Source of the DNA: an uncultured Collinsella sp.
GTDB taxonomy: Bacteria > Actinomycetota > Coriobacteriia > Coriobacteriales > Coriobacteriaceae
Assembly (NCBI GenBank): GCA_902478985.1
Contig: CABSNH010000053.1
Coordinates: 1 to 9,729, forward strand
Length of the DNA stretch: 9,729 nucleotides
Reading direction: 5' to 3'
In this document: positions 5,099 to 9,729 of the stretch, piece after piece
How positions within the stretch are numbered: position 1 is the stretch's first letter
Layout of the letters: each line of letters opens with the position of its first letter
Notes under the pieces: model-generated
The model's database searches: none
What the model was told of the DNA's origin: nothing
Seen by the model: the letters and a program-made list of their open reading frames with translations, nothing else
Made by a program: the position numbers and the translations under genes

Positions 5099-6988
5099 AT
5101 GAACGGAGTTTTGCTCATGGTTGTGGCCGCGGCGGTGCTCGCCTGCGGCTATCTGGGCTATGGCCGATGGCTGGCCAACAAGTGGGGCGTTGACAAAGAG
5201 GCCCTCACGCCGGCCAAGCGCATGAAGGACGGCAAGAGCTTCTCGCCCGTCTCCGCCTTCACCGCGTTCTCGCACCAGTTCAGCTCGATCTGCGGTGCTG
5301 GCCCTGTCACGGGTACGATCGTCGCCATGGCCTTTGGCTGGCTGCCTGTCGTGCTCTGGGTCCTCGTCGGCGGCATCTTCTTTGGTGCCGTCCACGACTT
5401 TGGTGCCCTGTACGCTTCGATGAAGAACAACGGCAAGTCGCTCGCTCAGCTCATCGAGAAGTACATCGGCAAGACCGGCCGTCGCCTGTTCCTGCTGTTC
5501 TGCTGGCTGTTCTGCATCATCGTCATCGCCGCTTTCACCGACATGGTCTGCAAGACGTTCATGTTCACCCCGGCCGTTGACGCTTCTGGTGCTGCTACCG
5601 GTGCCATCGACTTCACCAAGTCCTATGCCGCCGGCTGCGCTGGTACCATCTCCATCCTGTTCACCTTCGTCGCTATCGCCTTTGGTTGGGCCCAGAAGAA
5701 GTTCAACCTCACCGGCGCTGCCGAGTTCGTCACCGGCGTGGTCCTCATGGTTCTCATGTTCGCCGTCGGTATGCAGTTCCCGGTCTACCTGGATAAGTTC
5801 CAGTGGTTCGCCGTCGTCATGGTCTACCTGGTCTTCGCTGGCGCTATGCCCATCCAGATGCTCAAGACCCCGCGTGACTACCTCACTTCCATCATGATGA
5901 TCGTCATGATCGTCTGCGCTGTCCTCGGCATCGTCGTCCTGGGCGTCAACGGTCAGGCCACTATCACCGCTCCGGTCTTCACCGGCTTCTCCACTGCCTC
6001 CGGCATGATGTTCCCGGTCCTGTTCGTCTCCGTCGCTTGCGGTGCTCTTTCCGGTTTCCACAGCCTCGTTTCTTCCGGCACCTCTTCTAAGCAGGTCGAG
6101 AAGGAGCAGGACGCCGTCAAGGTCGGTTACGGCGCCATGATCGTCGAGTCCTTCGTCGGCATCCTTGCCATCATCGTCGCCGGCATCATGTTCTCCGACA
6201 TGAACACCGCCGGTACCGGCGCCCTCAACGCCGGTGTCGCTTCCACCCCGTTCCAGATCTTCGCCGCTGGCATCTCCCGCGGTATGCAGGCCTTCGGTGT
6301 TGACGGCACGCTCGCTACCGTCTTTATGACCATGAACGTCTCCGCTCTGGCCCTGACCTCGCTCGACGCCGTCGCCCGCATCGCCCGCACTTCGTTCTCC
6401 GAGTTCTTTGCCCAGACCAACGATGCCCTGGCCATCGAGTCCAAGGCCGGCTACATGAAGGTCCTCGGCAACCCCTGGTTCGCCACGGTCGTTACCCTGC
6501 TTCCCGGTCTCGCCCTCGCTTTTGGTGGCTATGCCAACATCTGGCCGCTCTTTGGTGCTTCCAACCAGCTGCTCGGCGGCATGACCATGATCACCCTCGC
6601 CGTGTTCTGCAAGTGTACCGGCCGCAAGGGCTGGATGCTCTACGTGCCCGTCGTCTTCCTGCTCTGCTGCACCTTCACCTCGCTGGTCCAGAGCGCCATG
6701 GGCTGCATGGCCGCTGTCCAGGCTTACGGCTTCTTCGGCACCATCCCGGCTACCGCCACCACGGCCGCCGTTTCCGTCGCCGCCACCAAGGGTCTGCAGC
6801 TTGTCTTCGCTGTCCTGCTGATGGTCCTGGGCCTCATCGTCGCCGTCAACTGCCTCAAGGAGTTCTTCGGCAAGGAGGCTGGCTCTATGCCTGATGAGGA
6901 GCCCGAGTGGTCCGAGATGGGCAAGGCCGAGTACGGTCGCGCCGCTGCCGCCGAGGCTCCCGCTGACGCCGAGGCCGCCAAGGCCTAG
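5099..6988 (+). CDS. cstA: CstA-family transporter (pyruvate or peptide uptake)
   Basis: Multi-pass inner-membrane carrier of the carbon-starvation CstA family; characterised relatives (CstA, BtsT) import pyruvate, and some are linked to peptide uptake. The 629 residues are mostly hydrophobic helices. Family landmarks: HQFSSICGAGPVTGTIVAMA (59-78), GAVHDFGALYASMKNNGKS (96-114), LALTSLDAVARIARTSF in the second half and the signature WPLFGASNQLLGG near the end. The C-terminal tail (about the last 35 residues) is acidic and Ala-rich and probably cytoplasmic. E. coli CstA is longer (701). Start ATG 5099 has AGGAGG at 5086-5091. It is a single-gene unit with its own promoter, attenuator and terminator. 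Codons are strongly biased to ATC, GTC and CTC/CTG compared with its neighbours, a sign of high expression. Substrate is not readable; Ile/Val control hints at peptides. Confidence 0.92.
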   Translation: MNGVLLMVVAAAVLACGYLGYGRWLANKWGVDKEALTPAKRMKDGKSFSPVSAFTAFSHQFSSICGAGPVTGTIVAMAFGWLPVVLWVLVGGIFFGAVHDFGALYASMKNNGKSLAQLIEKYIGKTGRRLFLLFCWLFCIIVIAAFTDMVCKTFMFTPAVDASGAATGAIDFTKSYAAGCAGTISILFTFVAIAFGWAQKKFNLTGAAEFVTGVVLMVLMFAVGMQFPVYLDKFQWFAVVMVYLVFAGAMPIQMLKTPRDYLTSIMMIVMIVCAVLGIVVLGVNGQATITAPVFTGFSTASGMMFPVLFVSVACGALSGFHSLVSSGTSSKQVEKEQDAVKVGYGAMIVESFVGILAIIVAGIMFSDMNTAGTGALNAGVASTPFQIFAAGISRGMQAFGVDGTLATVFMTMNVSALALTSLDAVARIARTSFSEFFAQTNDALAIESKAGYMKVLGNPWFATVVTLLPGLALAFGGYANIWPLFGASNQLLGGMTMITLAVFCKCTGRKGWMLYVPVVFLLCCTFTSLVQSAMGCMAAVQAYGFFGTIPATATTAAVSVAATKGLQLVFAVLLMVLGLIVAVNCLKEFFGKEAGSMPDEEPEWSEMGKAEYGRAAAAEAPADAEAAKA

Positions 6989-7027
6989 TCAGCTTGATGG
7001 ACTAACCGTTCCATCCATATGACTCGG

Positions 7028-7067
7028 AAAGATCGGGTCCGCGACTTCGCGGGCTCGGTCTTTTTTT
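7028..7067 (+). terminator. Intrinsic terminator after cstA
   Basis: AAAGATCGGGTCCGCG (7028-7043), loop ACTT, and CGCGGGCTCGGTCTTT (7048-7063) form a 16-bp stem with three G-U pairs, followed by T through 7067. It lies 39 nt after the cstA stop and separates cstA from the next gene. The three G-U pairs mean the hairpin is much stronger as + strand RNA than as minus strand RNA, so it is directional. Confidence 0.93.
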
Positions 7068-7108
7068 CATGCGAAAGCGGGTGACGCTCGAGTGTTCTCG
7101 CAGATGTT

Positions 7109-7138
7109 TTGCGTGGATAAGGGCGCGCGTTGTACCAT
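7109..7138 (+). promoter_or_regulatory. Probable promoter of the Toprim-domain gene
   Basis: TTGCGT (7109-7114) and TACCAT (7133-7138) are separated by 18 nt, placing the transcription start near 7145, about 28 nt before the preferred GTG start. Both boxes are moderate matches (4 of 6 each). A promoter is required here because a strong terminator lies directly upstream. TATAGA at 7138-7143 is an alternative minus-10. Confidence 0.5.
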
Positions 7139-7160
7139 ATAGACGTATATGTGTACATAT
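7131..7160. promoter_or_regulatory. Nested palindromes over the promoter and transcript start
   Basis: CATATA-GACG-TATATG (7136-7151) is a perfect 6-bp inverted repeat. It is extended by TGTAC (7131-7135) and GTACA (7153-7157) with a single extra T on the right. A second dyad, ATATGT-GT-ACATAT (7147-7160), overlaps it. The group covers the minus-10 region and the predicted start site, ending just before the ribosome binding site at 7161-7168. This fits a repressor operator; the regulator is unknown. Confidence 0.45.
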
Positions 7161-7172
7161 GAAAGGGGCCCC

Positions 7173-9347
7173 GTGGCCAAGACGGTATATTCCGATAATC
7201 AAAACAATGTCGATGCTTTGGCTGAGCGCCTGAGCAGCCAGACGTCGCTTTCTGCTGAGCGTGCCAAGCTGGTTGCCTACGACCTGCTTTGCCGCAAGGC
7301 GCTCAAGATTAAGTCGAGTGCGCTGGCGCAGATTTTCCGCTCCGTCGATAAGGAGTGCGACACCAAGGCGATGCGCGATGAGCTTATCGCGGCAAAGATC
7401 GTGACCAAGATCGAGGGTAGCGGCATTAACGGGCGCCCGGCGTTCTATACCATCAATGCCGAGATCCGCGATGTCCAGGAGCAGCCTGCCGAGTCCGTCG
7501 AAGATTTTGTCGTCGAGGATTCCGCTGACGTGCCTGCTGTGGAAGAAGCTGCTCCGTGTGAGCATGTCGATACCGATGAGTTGCTCGATGAGAACGTCGT
7601 GCGTGCCTTTACGGCCAAGGCAGGACGCGGCGGTTTTGGCGGGGGCGGCAAGCGCGATGCACAGCGCCGCGCCCAGCAGGAGCGCTTCCGTCGCGCCGTT
7701 GCTCAAAAGGGTGAGACGGATGCCGAGGCTGTTGAGACCGAGGTTGCTGCCGAGTCGCAGAAGCCCACGAAGGAGCAAAAGCCCGTGGAGGCCCAAGAGC
7801 CCAAGCGCCGTCGCGGTGCTCACTTTAAGGCTGCACAGCAGGATGCCGCGCGTGAGGTCGAAGAGTCTTCTGAGGTTGCAGACGATGTTGAGGAGTCTGC
7901 CAAGAAGGCTCCGAGTTCGTGTCGTCCCGGCCGCGGTTTTGCGGGACGCGCGTATCCCGTAAAGCATCAGGGGAAGGGCGAGTCGGTTTCGACCACCCAG
8001 GACGAGAAGGTCGTTGAGCCGGCGGCTCGCGAACAGAAGCCTGCTGAGCCGCAGCTTGAGGTTGATGCCGAGGCTAGGGGCCAGCAGCCTACTGATGAGC
8101 AGGCGGAGCAGGGCGCGTCGAGCAAGCCTCGCCGCCGTCGCCATCGTGGGGGCCGCAGTTCCCATGCCGAGACTGCAGCCGAGAAGACCACGCCGCAGGA
8201 CGAGGATGCGAAGGTCGAGGTTTCTTCGGGGCAGCCTAAGCGCCAGCCGGCGAAGGAGAGCAAGTCCGATCGTCCGCAGAAGCAGGCGCCTATGCCGAAG
8301 CGCGAGCGCAATTCCCAAGGCGATTCTAAGCGCAAGTCTCAGAAGAAGCCGGAGTCTGCCGCAGCAGGTACTGCTGCCCAGCAGCCCGAGTCGGCCGTCC
8401 ACGGTGAGGTATCGGCGTTTGCCCTTGCCCGCGTTTTAGGCAGGCAGCTGCTCAAAGTTGTCCCTACGCCTACGGCGCTCTCTAAGATCAAGGAGCAGCA
8501 GACACAGATCGTAAAGGTTGAGGGCAAGGACGGCAAAAAGGCTCCGCAGCGCACTCAGCATAACGAGATGTCCAACCGCAAGATTGCCGAGGAAATCGCA
8601 ATCATCCAGGCTTGGATCGAGCAGAACCGAGGTGCCGATACGCCGGTTGCCTCGCGCCGTCAGCGTGCCTACCAGATCTTTAACGACGAGAAGGCTTTTG
8701 ACGGCAAGCACGGTGAGCGCCTGATCAGGCGTATGACCGAAAAGGGCATCAGCATGCAGGCGATCAAGGTCGCCCCCAATCGCCCCGTGCATTTTACGGG
8801 CTTCTTTACGCTGGGCGCCGACAAGCCGTTCATTATGGTCGAGAACCTGGACACCTACGACGAGATCGTCAAGCTGCTGCGTGGCCGCAAGCACGCCAAG
8901 CTCTTTGGCATCAAGGTGGGCGGCGTGATTTTTGGCGGCGGATGCAAGGCGAGCGTCTCGCATGCCCTGGACGATTATCTGGCCGAGATTGGCTATCGCT
9001 TTAACTACGTCTACTACGTAGGCGATATCGATCGCGAGGGCGCGCGCATTGTCGAGCAGGCTCGCAATGCCAATGTGGTTGAGATTCGCCTGCATGCCGG
9101 CATGTACCGTGCCATGCTCGCCGAGCATAAGCGTCGCGTGAAGGCCGGCGGCGAGTGCGAGCCCGCGGCTGCCAACCAGGGCGTGCCGCAGAACCTGGCG
9201 GCGACGATCAAGGATCTGCCCATGGTTACGCGCGTGCAGTTCCGCAACGTGCTACGTGAAGGCGGGCGCATTCCGCAGGAGATCCTGATGACCGCCGACT
9301 ATCGGGATGGCGACTCGGGAAGCTTCGACCGCATGCTGAACAATTAG
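7173..9347 (+). CDS. Uncharacterised protein with disordered middle and JetD-like Toprim domain
   Basis: A 724-residue protein not recognised as a named gene. Residues about 1-105 are compact and mixed helical, ending GRPAFYTINAEI, and may be a winged-helix domain. Residues about 105-405 are low-complexity Glu/Lys/Ala/Gln/Pro sequence with basic or Gly-rich patches (GRGGFGGGGKR, KRRRGAHF, KPRRRRHRGGRSS), probably disordered and nucleic-acid binding. Residues about 460-550 are another helical domain. Residues about 550-660 look like a Toprim fold of the JetD/DUF2220 type: FIMVEN with Glu557, GGVIFGGGCKAS (583-594) and YYVGDIDREGARI with Asp618 and Asp620, the metal-binding acidic triad. A role in DNA or RNA cleavage or topology follows only from fold resemblance. 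Start GTG 7173 has AAAGGGG at 7162-7168; the in-frame ATG 7149 would leave almost no 5' leader. No JetA, JetB or JetC gene is visible. Confidence 0.8.
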   Translation: MAKTVYSDNQNNVDALAERLSSQTSLSAERAKLVAYDLLCRKALKIKSSALAQIFRSVDKECDTKAMRDELIAAKIVTKIEGSGINGRPAFYTINAEIRDVQEQPAESVEDFVVEDSADVPAVEEAAPCEHVDTDELLDENVVRAFTAKAGRGGFGGGGKRDAQRRAQQERFRRAVAQKGETDAEAVETEVAAESQKPTKEQKPVEAQEPKRRRGAHFKAAQQDAAREVEESSEVADDVEESAKKAPSSCRPGRGFAGRAYPVKHQGKGESVSTTQDEKVVEPAAREQKPAEPQLEVDAEARGQQPTDEQAEQGASSKPRRRRHRGGRSSHAETAAEKTTPQDEDAKVEVSSGQPKRQPAKESKSDRPQKQAPMPKRERNSQGDSKRKSQKKPESAAAGTAAQQPESAVHGEVSAFALARVLGRQLLKVVPTPTALSKIKEQQTQIVKVEGKDGKKAPQRTQHNEMSNRKIAEEIAIIQAWIEQNRGADTPVASRRQRAYQIFNDEKAFDGKHGERLIRRMTEKGISMQAIKVAPNRPVHFTGFFTLGADKPFIMVENLDTYDEIVKLLRGRKHAKLFGIKVGGVIFGGGCKASVSHALDDYLAEIGYRFNYVYYVGDIDREGARIVEQARNANVVEIRLHAGMYRAMLAEHKRRVKAGGECEPAAANQGVPQNLAATIKDLPMVTRVQFRNVLREGGRIPQEILMTADYRDGDSGSFDRMLNN

Positions 9348-9350
9348 GGA

Positions 9351-9483
9351 CGCGTGGCCCCGGCGGGCCGGGCATTAAGTTTGCTGCTCTACAGTCCTGC
9401 GCAAGACGAAGGCCACATTAAGTGGCCTTCTTTGCGTGCGGAACTCGCGACAAACTTAATGCCCGGCCCGCCGGGGCCACGCG
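9351..9483. repeat. Long palindromic repeat element, copy 2
   Basis: A 133-nt palindrome starting 3 nt after the stop at 9347. Arms 9351-9382 and 9452-9483 are perfect 32-bp reverse complements. The core 9383-9451 matches copy 1 at 67 consecutive positions; the two edge bases differ (G and C here, which pair; C and T in copy 1, which do not). The inner hairpin GAAGGCCAC-ATTAA-GTGGCCTTC is at 9408-9430, followed by TTT. Next to the core, both copies share GGCCGG, AAG-like and TTT positions in the arm but differ at four sites, each balanced by the complementary change on the far arm. As in copy 1 it sits directly 3' of a + strand gene and in the same orientation, which suits a transcript-end structure. 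Confidence 0.9.
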
Positions 9484-9601
9484 CCATTTTGTAGATGGCG
9501 GCTCGCTTTTCGGAACTGGGCTGATATTTTCTAGATGTAAGGCGCTCTTGGTCCTAATGGGCTTGGGGCGCCTTCGCGTTTCCTCGGCTTCGCACCCTTG
9601 C

Positions 9602-9618
9602 GGGTTCGAATCCCTCCG
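9602..9618 (+). other. tRNA T-arm-like fragment
   Basis: Seventeen bases, GGGTTCGAATCCCTCCG, are an exact inverted copy of 9683-9699, the T-arm of the minus-strand tRNA-Gln. No matching acceptor strand (about GGCAAGCGG would be needed) or anticodon arm is visible in the preceding 100 nt, so this is not a complete tRNA. It may be a decayed tRNA or a tRNA-end remnant left by a past integration. The rest of 9484-9632 shows nothing else I can assign. Confidence 0.45.
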
Positions 9619-9632
9619 CTTGCCCACAAGAA

Positions 9633-9664
9633 AGCGCCCTGGGCCGTTATGGGCTCAGGGCGCT
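9633..9664 (-). terminator. Hairpin terminator downstream of tRNA-Gln
   Basis: AGCGCCCTGGGCC (9633-9645) pairs with GGCTCAGGGCGCT (9652-9664) over 13 bp with one G-U pair and a 6-nt loop. On the minus strand it lies 9 nt past the tRNA 3' end and is followed by TTTCTTG, a short U-rich tail. On the + strand it is followed by CAATTTT, so it may also stop rightward transcription. Confidence 0.7.
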
Positions 9665-9673
9665 CAATTTTAA

Positions 9674-9729
9674 TGGCTGGGACGGAGGGATTCGAACCCC
9701 CAACAGCCGGCACCAAAAACCGGAGTTCT
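9674..9729 (-). tRNA. tRNA-Gln(UUG), 5' part beyond the window
   Basis: The minus strand reads as tRNA positions about 21-76. Anticodon stem CCGGT/GCCGG encloses loop TTTTGGT, giving anticodon TTG (Gln, CAA codons). The T-arm is GGGGG-TTCGAAT-CCCTC, the 3' acceptor strand CGTCCCA, discriminator G and an encoded CCA at 9674-9676. The acceptor predicts a 5' end of TGGGACG, which lies outside the window. The U31-G39 pair closing the anticodon stem is slightly weak but acceptable. Confidence 0.88.

Noticed and set aside
4940..6061. 373-codon minus-strand frame rich in Asp, Glu and Gly
   Set aside because: It mirrors cstA codons (GTC/ATC read backwards) and runs across the attenuator; no start signal or recognisable domain.
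7002..8402. 466-codon minus-strand Leu/Arg-rich frame
   Set aside because: It is the shadow of the Ala/Glu/Lys-rich linker of the Toprim gene and crosses a terminator and promoter.
4587..9483. Composite transposon or genomic island bounded by the two repeat copies
   Set aside because: The copies are in the same orientation and each sits at a gene's 3' end; no transposase, recombinase or target duplication is visible, and the genes between look native.
9483..9499. Small hairpin GCCAT/ATGGC after repeat copy 2
   Set aside because: Only 5-6 bp with no T-rich tail and close enough to the repeat to be chance.
9422..9716. Short frames on both strands with phrases such as GGIRTR and RRDSNPQG
   Set aside because: These are the usual artefacts of translating tRNA T-arm sequence and the palindromic repeat; no gene is supported.

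Overview
The window reads as chromosomal DNA of a high-G+C Gram-positive bacterium. The triple TsaB-RimI-TsaD fusion, the GTG/ATG starts with strong AGGAGG-type ribosome binding sites, and the overall codon use suggest an actinobacterium of the class Coriobacteriia, perhaps Collinsella. That placement is inference from recall, not a database result. All protein genes run left to right; only a tRNA at the right edge is on the minus strand.

Region 1 (1-4569) is a tight four-gene operon: the 3' part of alanine racemase (alr), a family-4 type Fe-S uracil-DNA glycosylase, tsaE, and one long gene fusing TsaB, RimI and TsaD. Gaps are 8 nt, 12 nt and a 14-nt overlap. It joins cell-wall D-alanine supply, DNA repair, the t6A tRNA modification enzymes and the ribosomal protein S18 acetyltransferase.

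Region 2 (4570-5098) has no long gene but is dense in signals. It holds copy 1 of a long palindromic repeat, a sigma-70-type promoter with a perfect inverted repeat between its boxes, a 9-bp dyad in the 5' leader, a 14-codon leader peptide ending in Ile-Ile-Ser-Val-Val-Ile-Ile, and a chain of mutually exclusive RNA stems ending in a strong intrinsic terminator. This has the form of a branched-chain amino acid attenuator, and it controls the next gene, a CstA-family transporter (5099-6988).

Region 3 (6989-9347) has the cstA terminator, a promoter overlapped by nested palindromes, and a 724-codon gene. That protein has a long disordered basic/acidic middle and a C-terminal Toprim-like domain resembling the JetD (DUF2220) family. 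No other Wadjet genes are visible.

Region 4 (9348-9729) starts 3 nt after that stop with copy 2 of the palindromic repeat. It then holds a tRNA T-arm-like fragment, a terminator hairpin and the 3' part of a minus-strand tRNA-Gln(UUG). The two repeat copies share a 67-bp identical core, while their outer arms differ at four positions that are all compensated on the other arm. This covarying element and the cstA attenuator are the two most notable observations.
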